Assembly: GCA_903901335.1 (NCBI GenBank)
Contig: CAIUQR010000113.1
Coordinates: forward strand, 1 to 57,207
DNA from: an uncultured delta proteobacterium
Lineage (GTDB): Bacteria > Desulfobacterota > Desulfobulbia > Desulfobulbales > Desulfocapsaceae
Length of the DNA stretch: 57,207 bases
Direction: 5' to 3'
The translations under genes and the position numbers were made by a program. The notes under the pieces are model-generated. The model saw only the letters and a program-made list of their open reading frames with translations. It was not told the origin of the DNA and made no database searches. This document shows positions 34,413 to 42,791 of this stretch, in pieces (position 1 is the first letter of the stretch; the number at the start of each line of letters is the position of its first letter).

Positions 34413-35188
34413 TCCAGATCCTCCGCGTTAAAGACCGGGCCATCCGAACAGACATGGACATACCTGCTGTTTTTAGCCACCATATTACAGCCAAGACAGG
34501 CCCCCATCCCGCAGGCCATTACACTTTCGACCGAGACCTGACATTCGATCTTCTTCTTACGACATTGCCGAAAGACTTCTTTCATCATCAGGTGGGGGCC
34601 GCAGGTATAGACGGTACAGTTGTCCGGCAGACTGATAGTTTTCATCACATCCGTCACCAGTCCATGCCGGCCATACGAGCCGTCATCCGTCGCAACCATT
34701 ACTCCGATATCAAGAAAGTGAAAATCTGCCAGCAGCGGTTCGATCTCACTCCGGTTCCGCCCCCCCAGGATAATCAGATCGGTATCGGTATCCTTTTTCA
34801 TCTGGCAGATCCTTTTAGCCAGGAAGAGCATAGGGGCAACGCCCATACCTCCACCGATCAGACAGGCGGCTTTCGCCGGATCGATATGAAATCCATGACC
34901 GAGGGGACCAAAGACCGAAAGCGTTTCTCCTTCCTTGCAATGCGCCAGAAGGGCTGTCCCTCGGCCGGTGACCTTGAAAAGGATCTGGATCCGGCCGCTG
35001 CTGCTTGTCTGGTGAATGGAAAAAGGGCGGCGCAGGAGCGGATCCTTACTCTTGCCGGTGCGGATCATTACGAACTGTCCGGGTTTTGCTGCAGCAGCGA
35101 TCTCTTCTGTCTGCAAGGTCAGACGGATATTTGTATCCGTCAGCTGTTCAAAACGAATAATAGTTGCATTTTCCTGGTATTGAGACAT
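34400..35188 (-). CDS. pyrK: dihydroorotate dehydrogenase B, electron transfer subunit
   Basis: 262 aa. FAD-binding barrel with [12 protein letters not shown]-binding part with [16 protein letters not shown], and the 2Fe-2S cluster at [10 protein letters not shown] followed by a later Cys (HVCSDG). It passes electrons from PyrD to NAD+. It leads the pyrKD pair. Confidence 0.94.
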   Translation of the reverse strand: MSQYQENATIIRFEQLTDTNIRLTLQTEEIAAAAKPGQFVMIRTGKSKDPLLRRPFSIHQTSSSGRIQILFKVTGRGTALLAHCKEGETLSVFGPLGHGFHIDPAKAACLIGGGMGVAPMLFLAKRICQMKKDTDTDLIILGGRNRSEIEPLLADFHFLDIGVMVATDDGSYGRHGLVTDVMKTISLPDNCTVYTCGPHLMMKEVFRQCRKKKIECQVSVESVMACGMGACLGCNMVAKNSRYVHVCSDGPVFNAEDLEWNL

Positions 35189-35246
35189 AGTATCGGCTTC
35201 AATAGAACAATATTATTTAACTTCCGTTGGCCTATATAGGGGTTTT

Positions 35247-36020
35247 ATGGATCCTCTCATTCTTGCAATCTCCATGATCTTCGGTGCAATAGTCGGCAGC
35301 TTCCTGAACGTTGTCATCCTGCGTCTGCCCGAGGAGAACGGTTCCGTCGTCTTTCCGCCATCCCATTGTCCCAGATGCAAGACCCCCCTGTCCTGGTCTG
35401 AAAACATCCCGCTGATCAGTTATATTGTCCTCCGCGGACGATGCGGACATTGTCACGTCCCGATCTCTCTGCAATACCCTGTGGTGGAACTGTTATTGTC
35501 CGTGCTCACTGCTTCTGTTGTCTACCGTTTCGGGCTCACGATCACTGCCGCAGGTTTTTTTCTTTTCTGTGCTGCACTGATCGTTATCATCTGGATCGAT
35601 TTTCATCACCAGATTATCCCGGATGTCATCAGCCTGCCCGGAATAGGAATCGGCTTTGTTTTTTCCTTTTTCAGTACCTTCATCAGCTGGCAGGATTCGC
35701 TTATAGGCCTCCTGGTGGGAGGCGGAATACTCTACACTATAGCCCTTATCTATCTGCTCTTAAGAAAACAGGAAGGCATGGGCGGTGGTGACATCAAACT
35801 CCTGGCCATGATCGGGGCCTTCCTCGGTTGGCAATCTCTGCCGTTTGTTATTTTTATAAGTTCCATCACCGGGAGTGTTGTCGGTCTCCTGGCAATGATA
35901 CAGCAAAAGAAAGGTGGAAACACCCGAATCCCCTTCGGACCGTTTCTCTCCTGCTCAGCTCTCGTCTATTTATTTTTCAGAAACGATATCTTTCGTCTCT
36001 TGCAACTCTATTTCCAATAA
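35247..36020 (+). CDS. pilD: prepilin peptidase / N-methyltransferase
   Basis: 257 aa inner-membrane aspartate protease. FGAIVGSFLNVVILRLP at the start, the zinc-binding CPRC and CGHC (residues about 48-75), then catalytic Asp in IWIDFHHQIIPD and GMGGGDIKLLA. About seven membrane helices. It cuts leader peptides of type IV pilins or type II pseudopilins and methylates the new end. It stands alone here, away from pilus genes. Confidence 0.93.
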   Translation: MDPLILAISMIFGAIVGSFLNVVILRLPEENGSVVFPPSHCPRCKTPLSWSENIPLISYIVLRGRCGHCHVPISLQYPVVELLLSVLTASVVYRFGLTITAAGFFLFCAALIVIIWIDFHHQIIPDVISLPGIGIGFVFSFFSTFISWQDSLIGLLVGGGILYTIALIYLLLRKQEGMGGGDIKLLAMIGAFLGWQSLPFVIFISSITGSVVGLLAMIQQKKGGNTRIPFGPFLSCSALVYLFFRNDIFRLLQLYFQ

Positions 36021-36046
36021 CCAGCCAGCCGGAAGTCTCTTTCCCG

Positions 36047-36727
36047 TTAATCGGCCGGGACCGGTGTCGGAAAGCGCAGGGTTCCCAGATCTTTTTTCCC
36101 CTGAATATGCTTTCCCAGAATAAGTCCGATCGCTTTTGCGTCGTTCACCTGCCGGTTGCTGTGGCCATATTTGGGATAAAAATTATGTAACCAGGATTTT
36201 CCCGACTCCGGCGTCTTTCCGGCCAGTTTCAAGAATACGCCTATCGTTCGCCATGGCTCAGGGACAGGATGTGTAAAAACTACCGGACTGAGGACCTCCG
36301 CCCCCTTCTCCTTCAGAAGACGCCGCAACCCCCAGTGATGCATCCGCCAATATCCCCGGCAGGAGATGAACGGAAGGACCTCCTGGTTCTTTAAAAGCCT
36401 CTCACCATCACGATCCAACAGGGATAAAACCGGACCGCTGGGATGATAGGACCATGTAGGCCCGGCTAAAACAATGAGATCCCAGGGCCGGAAATAATCC
36501 GGGTCGAGTTGCTCAATAGGTATTCGTCTGCGGAAAAAGGTCGTCAGCATCATCTTCAGGGTAGCCCAGTAAGAACCGGGCGGAAACTGCAATGTCTCCA
36601 GGGTCTTTAACTGCAGCCATTCAACATCTATATCATACTCCCCCAAGCCTTTGCTCAATCCCTGCAAAAGATTTCTGGTCTGACTGCTGAATGAAAAAAA
36701 AATAAGAAGAACCCGTTGCCTGTCCAC
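36047..36727 (-). CDS. flavodoxin-like NAD(P)H oxidoreductase or reductase
   Basis: The start used is GTG at 36727 (VDRQRVLLIFF) with GAGAGA upstream; the frame is open to 36799. A flavodoxin fold is visible: LIFFSFSSQTRNL as phosphate loop for FMN, LIVLAGPTWSYHPSG as second FMN loop, LPFISCRGYWRMHHWGL as third. Length about 226 aa. It may be a flavin-dependent dialkylquinone-type or unnamed oxidoreductase. Redox partner unknown. Confidence 0.7.
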   Translation of the reverse strand: MDRQRVLLIFFSFSSQTRNLLQGLSKGLGEYDIDVEWLQLKTLETLQFPPGSYWATLKMMLTTFFRRRIPIEQLDPDYFRPWDLIVLAGPTWSYHPSGPVLSLLDRDGERLLKNQEVLPFISCRGYWRMHHWGLRRLLKEKGAEVLSPVVFTHPVPEPWRTIGVFLKLAGKTPESGKSWLHNFYPKYGHSNRQVNDAKAIGLILGKHIQGKKDLGTLRFPTPVPAD

Positions 36728-36797
36728 AGCATTCTCTCTGTTTATTTTTTTGAGGCAAATCGACTCCCAACAAGCAGAGTATACCGTACAATACGAC

Positions 36798-36830
36798 AAA
36801 AAAAAAGCCCTCGATCCTTCGAGGGCTTTA
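36798..36830. terminator. terminator of the dsr operon
   Basis: Perfect 10-bp stem AAAGCCCTCG / CGAGGGCTTT with 6-nt loop. The A run at 36798-36806 gives a U tract in minus-strand transcripts leaving dsrP. Confidence 0.9.
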
Positions 36831-36854
36831 AAATCAAGGCATTACTATCGACGG

Positions 36855-38024
36855 TTATTCTATCTCATGCTCAACACCGACAGCAATTTTATAGAGAACC
36901 GTGACCAGGAAAAAGCCCGCTGCCCAGATCCCCAGGGTAATACCCACCTCGTTTGCCGTCGGATAATACTCGACGACCTGATCGAGCATATTCGGGACAA
37001 AGCCGCCCAGGACAAAGCCAAGCCCCTTGTCGATCCAAAGGGCAAAGAAAATCATTACACAGGCAGCCCCCAGCATCCCATCCGTCCATTCATTAAATTT
37101 CATGTAGGCTAAAAGGCCGAGTCCGGCAAAATTCAGGAAGACCGATCCCCACATAAAGGGCACCAGATTATTATAGACATGGCCATGATGTTCGAGACCG
37201 AAAAACAGATACTGCAGAGAATGGATATGGCCGGGAACATTGGAATAGTATCCGACAAAGAACTCTAAGATCACAAAAAACGTATTGATTATGGCAGCGT
37301 ACATAATGATGGTCGACAATTTAGCCAAGGCCTCTTTGCCGGCATCAAAATGAGCAACCCGTTTCATGATCAGACAGGCAACGACAATAAGAGCCGGTCC
37401 CGCGGCGAAAGCAGATGCCAAAAAGCGCGGGGCGATTATAGCCGATAACCAGAAATGCCTTCCCGGAAGACCGCAGTACAGCATCGCGGTGACGGTGTGG
37501 ATCGAGACGGCAAACGGAATGGAAATATACACAAAGATGTATATCCATTTCGGCGGATGTACACCTTTCCGTTCAGCGGTGAGGATAACCCAGCCGCAAA
37601 GCACGTTCAGGGTCAGGTATCCGAGCAGAACCACCATATCCCAGAAGAGCATGGAATTCGGAGTCGGATGCAGGATCATATTCAATCCGCGCAGGGGCTG
37701 TCCGAGGTCGGCCATGATAAACATCAGACACATGGCGATGGCTGAGATAGCCAGAAACTCGCCCAGAATGGTCAGCTTTCCAAATGCTTTGTAATCATGG
37801 ATGTAGTAAGGCAGGACCAGCATCAGGCCTCCAGCCGCGACCCCGACCAGAAAGGTGAACTGGGAGATATAGATACCCCAGGAGACATCGCGGCTCATAC
37901 CGGTCAGCGCCAGCCCGTAGATATACTGCCGCACATAACAGGCAGCCCCTATGGCAACAAAGGTGCCGAGAAAGGCAAGCCAAATCCAGTACGCCGGTTT
38001 GCCTTTGAGTGTTTTTTCAATCAT
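36855..38024 (-). CDS. dsrP: DsrP, NrfD-type integral membrane subunit
   Basis: 389 aa with about ten membrane helices (for example SWGIYISQFTFLVGVAAGGLML and MVVLLGYLTLNVLCGWVIL). NrfD/PsrC family. It is the quinone-interacting membrane part of the DsrMKJOP complex and works with DsrO. It ends the operon and is followed by a strong terminator. Start seven bases after dsrO stops. Confidence 0.94.
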   Translation of the reverse strand: MIEKTLKGKPAYWIWLAFLGTFVAIGAACYVRQYIYGLALTGMSRDVSWGIYISQFTFLVGVAAGGLMLVLPYYIHDYKAFGKLTILGEFLAISAIAMCLMFIMADLGQPLRGLNMILHPTPNSMLFWDMVVLLGYLTLNVLCGWVILTAERKGVHPPKWIYIFVYISIPFAVSIHTVTAMLYCGLPGRHFWLSAIIAPRFLASAFAAGPALIVVACLIMKRVAHFDAGKEALAKLSTIIMYAAIINTFFVILEFFVGYYSNVPGHIHSLQYLFFGLEHHGHVYNNLVPFMWGSVFLNFAGLGLLAYMKFNEWTDGMLGAACVMIFFALWIDKGLGFVLGGFVPNMLDQVVEYYPTANEVGITLGIWAAGFFLVTVLYKIAVGVEHEIE

Positions 38025-38031
38025 GACGACC

Positions 38032-38853
38032 TCACACTATGTAGAAGACTGAAGGTTTTGTCCCTGCGGAAGCGTTCCGCTGGATAGTAAATTCTTTTGC
38101 AAGAACCTGCCTCACCTCTGATTTTTCATCATTGATATCGCCAAAGACCATTGCCCCGCTCCCCTCACAGGCCTCGACGCAGGCCGGTTTCAGCCCCAGA
38201 GCGAGCCGCTCGCCGCAGAAATTACATTTTTCAACAACACCGCGCATACGGGTCGGAAAATCAGGATTATACGTCTTGACATATGGCCGTGGATCCTCCC
38301 AATTGAAACTCCGGGCACCATACGGACAGCCCGCCATGCAGAACCGGCAGCCGATGCAGCGGTGGTAGTCCATTGCCACAATACCATTGTCTTTCTGTTT
38401 GAAGGTGGCCTTAGTCGGACAGACCTTGACACAGGCCGGCTCTGCGCAATGGTTGCAGAGCACCGGGAACTGGGCATGTTCGACTGCTGTAGAAAGGCGC
38501 GCCTGACTCTGATCGGTGAATGCATTTTCAAAGGGAGTTTTCCAGATCCATTTGATCTCGCTCTTCTTTTTTTCCGGCGGGAATTCAGGGACATTATGGA
38601 CTCTCGCACAGGCGGCAATAGCCCTGTCCAGCATTTCAGGCTTTTCGATAAACTTGCGCATATCGATAACCATACCTAATTGAATACCACTTTGTTCCGT
38701 TGCGCCATGAGCTGCCCCAGCCGCTGCCGTATGACCTTCCTGGGCGGCGGCAAATGCAGACGTAGATGTCAATTTGGCAAGAGCAGGGGCGCCGATTCCG
38801 GCAAGTGCAGAAATGCCTGCAATCTTCAGGAATTTTCTTCTCTGGTTATCCAT
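38032..38853 (-). CDS. dsrO: DsrO, periplasmic iron-sulfur protein
   Basis: 273 aa from ATG 38853 (MDNQRRKFLKIAG). The longer frame to 38910 only adds dsrJ-overlapping codons. Tat signal RRKFLK then GISALAGIGAPALA. Ferredoxin clusters: CNHCAEPACVKVCP, CIGCRFCMAGCPYG, CNFCGERLA and CVEACEG. It carries electrons in the periplasm between DsrJ and DsrP. Its ATG overlaps the TAA of dsrJ by one base. Confidence 0.94.
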   Translation of the reverse strand: MDNQRRKFLKIAGISALAGIGAPALAKLTSTSAFAAAQEGHTAAAGAAHGATEQSGIQLGMVIDMRKFIEKPEMLDRAIAACARVHNVPEFPPEKKKSEIKWIWKTPFENAFTDQSQARLSTAVEHAQFPVLCNHCAEPACVKVCPTKATFKQKDNGIVAMDYHRCIGCRFCMAGCPYGARSFNWEDPRPYVKTYNPDFPTRMRGVVEKCNFCGERLALGLKPACVEACEGSGAMVFGDINDEKSEVRQVLAKEFTIQRNASAGTKPSVFYIV

Positions 38854-39251
38854 TAGTGCGTCTCCTTCTTCGATACTGCCTGCTTTGGAGTCAGATGACA
38901 ATCCCAGCAATAGGGTTTTACCGATGCATATTCATGACAGGTATCGCAGAATTTTTCTTTGTCGGTATGACACTGCATACATGCCATCTGCAGGCCTTTT
39001 CGATATGTTTTGCCATTCACCACAACCGTCGAGCGATCATCGTCACGAAGCACCTCATCACGCCATTGATTGAGCAGTTGCATATGGGTATCCCTCATCT
39101 CCTGAACGGGCAGGACACACTGTTTTCCAACTCCCATAGGCGCCTCCGGCTTCGGCAGATCACCAGCCTTCAGTCCGTTATACCAGATAGGAGACGTCAA
39201 AATGAGGACAAATATAATCAGTCCCGGTATTATTGTTCCTTTGTTATACAT
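38853..39251 (-). CDS. dsrJ: DsrJ, triheme cytochrome c
   Basis: 132 aa. An N-terminal helix (GTIIPGLIIFVLILTSP) anchors it to the membrane. Three CxxCH haem sites: CMQCH, CDTCH, CWDCH. No other haem motif. It is the periplasmic cytochrome of the DsrMKJOP complex. The length is normal for the family. Confidence 0.95.
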   Translation of the reverse strand: MYNKGTIIPGLIIFVLILTSPIWYNGLKAGDLPKPEAPMGVGKQCVLPVQEMRDTHMQLLNQWRDEVLRDDDRSTVVVNGKTYRKGLQMACMQCHTDKEKFCDTCHEYASVKPYCWDCHLTPKQAVSKKETH

Positions 39252-39280
39252 TATCGCTACTCCTCTATTCCCGGTCAGAA

Positions 39281-40909
39281 TTAAAGCATCGTTCGCAGGC
39301 CGTCTTCAAGATCGCCTCGCGTTTCGCCATCGATCACCAGAGCATTGCCGACAAGTTCAGACACACCGCAGACCCTGACATCAGGATTCCAGTAGTTCAT
39401 CAGGGAGGTCAGAGTCGCACGGTCAATGGCACAGACACATGACAGCATATTGACCCCCTTCTTTTCCTGGACATATTTAACTGCGTTTGCCCTGGGCAGA
39501 CCTGAACGCATCCTGAGCTCCATGATCTCATCGGTATTCAGACCAGTGCCGGAGCCACAGCAGAAGGTCTGCTCACGAATGGTATTTTCAGGCATCTCGA
39601 CCCAGTCCACGACATGGTCGAGGATAAAGCGGGGCTCATCCATGAGTCCCATGGCTCTGGCCGGGTTGCACGAATCGTGATAGGTCGCTTTCACATGGCT
39701 GTTGCGGCTCTTGTCGAGTTTGAGCTTACCGTGTTTGATCAGATCGGCCGTAAACTCACTGATATGGATCATCTTGGTGGAGGCGGCATTATTGAACACT
39801 GTGCCGGTAATCGGTGAGACGGGAACTTCCAGAAAATCCGCCGGACCATTCATCGTGTCCATGTATTGATGCAAAACGCGCCACATATGCCCGCACTCAC
39901 CGCCGATGATGTATTTCACGCCAAGCCGTTTAGCCTCGGCATACATCTTGGCGTTGAGTTTTTTCATCGTCTCGTTATTGGTAAAAAGACCAAAGTTACC
40001 GCCTTCCGAGGCATACGTCGACCATGTATAGTCGAGCCCGATGGCCTCAAACATGAGCAGGTAGCCCATGGCCGTGTACAGACCGGGCTCGGCGAAGACG
40101 TCGGCCGAAGGCGTAATGAAGAGAACCTCGGCCCCCTTGCGGTTGAAGGTATGATTGATCTTGATGCCGGTCAGATTTTCGACATCATCGGCCAGGAAGT
40201 CAACGTTGTCCTTGAAGGTATGAGGCTGCAGACCCATATGGTTGCCGGTCCGGTTGGAGTTCGAGGCAGGCTCGAGGATCCAGTTGATGCCGATTCCGAC
40301 CAGATGCAGGAGTTCACGCAGCATCATCGTCACCTCGGCGGTGTCGATACCGTACGGACAGAAGACCGAGCACCTGCGGCATTCTGTGCACTGGTAGGAG
40401 TACATGAACCACTCCTTCAGGACTCCGACCGTCATCTCCCGGGCCCCGGCCATCTTGCCCATGATCTTGCCGGCGAGGGTAAAATCGTTCCGGTAGACGG
40501 AGCGGAGGAGTTCGGCCCGCAGGACCGGCATGTTTTTCGGATCGCCGGTGCCGAGAAAGAAGTGGCACTTATCGGCACAGGCACCGCAGCGGACACAGCA
40601 ATCCATGAAGATCTTCAGGGAACGGAATTTCTCCAGTCTCTCTTTCAGACCGGAAAGGATGATCTCCTTCCAATTCTCCGGGAGCTTCCAATCGTCATCC
40701 TCCGGCGACCAAACCCTGGCATTGGGAAAATGCAGCCCTTTTTGGCTGTTGAGATACTCAACTTTATCCTTCTTGGCGGGATAGGCATAGTTACCCTCTT
40801 TAAAAACCACGGGTATATCCATCCAGTCCCTGGTTGGTATGGCTCCAGTTGCCAAGGACGGTCCCTGCACTACGCTTTTCGATAATTGTTCTAGTTTTGG
40901 AACTGCCAT
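39281..40909 (-). CDS. dsrK: DsrK, HdrD-like iron-sulfur subunit
   Basis: 542 aa. Two 4Fe-4S motifs (CCVRCGACADKCH and CTECRRCSVFCPYG), then cysteine-rich CCG-type sites (YHDSCNPARAMG and FCCGSGTG) as in heterodisulfide reductase HdrD. It is the cytoplasmic catalytic subunit believed to reduce the DsrC trisulfide. Located between dsrM and dsrJ, the normal order. Confidence 0.96.
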   Translation of the reverse strand: MAVPKLEQLSKSVVQGPSLATGAIPTRDWMDIPVVFKEGNYAYPAKKDKVEYLNSQKGLHFPNARVWSPEDDDWKLPENWKEIILSGLKERLEKFRSLKIFMDCCVRCGACADKCHFFLGTGDPKNMPVLRAELLRSVYRNDFTLAGKIMGKMAGAREMTVGVLKEWFMYSYQCTECRRCSVFCPYGIDTAEVTMMLRELLHLVGIGINWILEPASNSNRTGNHMGLQPHTFKDNVDFLADDVENLTGIKINHTFNRKGAEVLFITPSADVFAEPGLYTAMGYLLMFEAIGLDYTWSTYASEGGNFGLFTNNETMKKLNAKMYAEAKRLGVKYIIGGECGHMWRVLHQYMDTMNGPADFLEVPVSPITGTVFNNAASTKMIHISEFTADLIKHGKLKLDKSRNSHVKATYHDSCNPARAMGLMDEPRFILDHVVDWVEMPENTIREQTFCCGSGTGLNTDEIMELRMRSGLPRANAVKYVQEKKGVNMLSCVCAIDRATLTSLMNYWNPDVRVCGVSELVGNALVIDGETRGDLEDGLRTML

Positions 40910-40953
40910 CGTTTTAATCCTTATAAGCTAGTATTGGGTCAACAATAGTAATT

Positions 40954-41973
40954 TCATCCTTTTTCGGCAGGCAACTCTTTATCAACCGGTATACCGGCCT
41001 CCACCATGAACTCTCGGAAATCATCCTCATATCCCGCGTAGGAATGGGGTTTAATCTCAGGATCATTCCAGGGATTAATATGACGAACGGCACGGCAATC
41101 GTTTTTCATGTTTCTGGTCGGGCTCAGGAAAACCCCTCCCAGATGCATCAGTTTGCTGAACGGAAAATAGACAAGAAGCGTACTGACAAGAAACAGATGG
41201 ATATAAAAAATCGCGCCTATCTTGGTACCGATCACCGGAGAGAAGGTGACAAGACCCACAGCCAGCCGTTTGATGGTGACGATATCGATGTCCGTTCGCA
41301 GAAAGTAACGCATCAGGATGCCGGTAACGGCAATACCGAAGATCAGAACAAGCGGGAAAAAGTCATTGATAAGGGAGATATATCTGACATGACGATTGGT
41401 AATACGTCTGCCGAAGAGATAGACAAGGCCAATCAGAATGGTCGCATCGGTGATATAGACATTCGGGGCGCCGAATTGGAAGATGCCGTCACCAAACTCA
41501 ATCCAATCCATCCAGAACGGAGCCGGATTCAGAAACAGCCGCATATGCCTGAGGATTATGAGCAGAAACGAGTAATGGAACATCAGGGAAAAAACCCAGA
41601 GCCATTTCGAGGATTCATAGGTGATCTTCGGGCCGTCATGGATCTCTGATTTCGTGTTCCTGAACAGTGATCTGAAGGTGAAGATCTCAAGAATCATTCT
41701 GGCTACAACCTCAGCGGTGGTGTTCGGACATTCAAGCCTGCTCTGCTTGATAAAATCCAGCGATGCCGCCTGTCCACAGGTAGTCTGAATGGAAAAGGGC
41801 ACGGGTGACTTGGCCCACTGCACCACCCTGTAGATAAAGCCACCCGCAAAGACCAAAATGGCCAGATAGGGCAACGCAACACCGAAAAGGTATTGCATCC
41901 CCTGTACCTGGGATCCGAGCCCGGCAATCACGATCAACGTAATGACCGCCAAAAATGAAAAGGCGTACTTCAT
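40954..41973 (-). CDS. dsrM: DsrM, cytochrome b-type membrane subunit
   Basis: 339 aa, first gene of the operon after GAGGTAAGA. Six or so membrane helices with His residues (MFHYSFLLIILRHMRLF, IHLFLVSTLLVYFPFSKLMH) that bind haem b, as in NarI. It takes electrons from menaquinol for DsrK. The gap to dsrK is 44 bp. Confidence 0.95.
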   Translation of the reverse strand: MKYAFSFLAVITLIVIAGLGSQVQGMQYLFGVALPYLAILVFAGGFIYRVVQWAKSPVPFSIQTTCGQAASLDFIKQSRLECPNTTAEVVARMILEIFTFRSLFRNTKSEIHDGPKITYESSKWLWVFSLMFHYSFLLIILRHMRLFLNPAPFWMDWIEFGDGIFQFGAPNVYITDATILIGLVYLFGRRITNRHVRYISLINDFFPLVLIFGIAVTGILMRYFLRTDIDIVTIKRLAVGLVTFSPVIGTKIGAIFYIHLFLVSTLLVYFPFSKLMHLGGVFLSPTRNMKNDCRAVRHINPWNDPEIKPHSYAGYEDDFREFMVEAGIPVDKELPAEKG

Positions 41974-42053
41974 TTCTTACCTCGCTTCTATTTGAACTAA
42001 TATTTTGGATACCGCACCGGTGAGGGACTTCACTCACGCGGCCCGGAAACCAG

Positions 42054-42617
42054 TTAATGACTCTCGACCTTTTCGGAACCTTCCTTCCCGATATCTTTCA
42101 GCAACGCCGTCGGGCATCGACTGTCTGTAAGAATATGAGCGCCGGATTTTATCTCTTTGATCCTGACCTGATATAGCCGTTCCCGGCACTGCATATAGAT
42201 ATCAAAGGCAGCAAGCACTGCCAGATCAACTGCAAATTCGAAATCATACAGATCGTTCGTAAGCCCGCAGGTTTGCTTATCTGCGGCAAGGACCTCACGG
42301 GTAATATGCTTTACGGCGTGAATCGGTGCCACGGCCTGGGAGGCCGTAAACTCCTGGACGGAACGAATACGCATGATCTGTTCGAGCGGGGCTGTAAACT
42401 CCCCGGAATCCGCATTCTCCGCCAGCAGGGGAAACAGCCTCTCCAGCGCCTGGCGTGTGTTGCCGCCAACGGGATTTGCAAATGCATCTCTTTCTTTCAG
42501 GAAAAACGAGGACGACTTATAGGTAGACAGGGTATACTCCACCCACCTGTTGACGATCTTCTCCCTGTGGTTCCTCAGCGCTTCAACAAGATCTATCAAC
42601 CAACTGCCTCTTCTCAA
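42054..42617 (-). CDS. RsbRD N-terminal-domain-like protein upstream of dsrM
   Basis: 187 aa, helical, no membrane segment. It resembles the sensor-type N-terminal domain of RsbRD (a globin-like helical fold): IVNRWVEYTLSTY, then NPVGGNTRQALERLF and MRIRSVQEFTASQAVAPIHAVK. The first codon is TTG at 42617, without a strong ribosome site, so the start is uncertain. It precedes dsrM by about 80 bp on the same strand and is likely cotranscribed. I recall such genes beside dsrMKJOP in sulfate reducers. A sensory or regulatory part is plausible and unproven. Confidence 0.65.
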   Translation of the reverse strand: MRRGSWLIDLVEALRNHREKIVNRWVEYTLSTYKSSSFFLKERDAFANPVGGNTRQALERLFPLLAENADSGEFTAPLEQIMRIRSVQEFTASQAVAPIHAVKHITREVLAADKQTCGLTNDLYDFEFAVDLAVLAAFDIYMQCRERLYQVRIKEIKSGAHILTDSRCPTALLKDIGKEGSEKVESH

Positions 42618-42663
42618 TGAATTTTTTCCGCATAATCACGCAAAATCATAAACCATAATAAAA

Positions 42664-42677
42664 TGAATGACCATTCA
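42664..42677. promoter_or_regulatory. palindromic operator candidate before the dsr operon
   Basis: TGAATG-AC-CATTCA, a perfect 6-2-6 palindrome about 50 bp upstream of the RsbRD-like gene. Its form is typical of TetR-family sites. It could control the dsr genes. Confidence 0.45.
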
Positions 42678-42791
42678 CAAATTAGCATTTTTAGCACCTT
42701 TCCCTCCCTTTTTCAAGAACATTTTTTTCCGGGGAAGGACCGGCCGCGAGGAAGAGGTCCCGGTAAAATTCCAGCAGAATTCGAACCGTCC

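Noticed and set aside
34316..35239. 307-codon plus-strand frame opposite pyrK
   Set aside because: Antisense shadow of pyrK with no recognisable domains.
39866..40885. 339-codon plus-strand frame opposite dsrK
   Set aside because: Shadow of a highly conserved gene on the other strand; GC-rich codon bias keeps this frame open.
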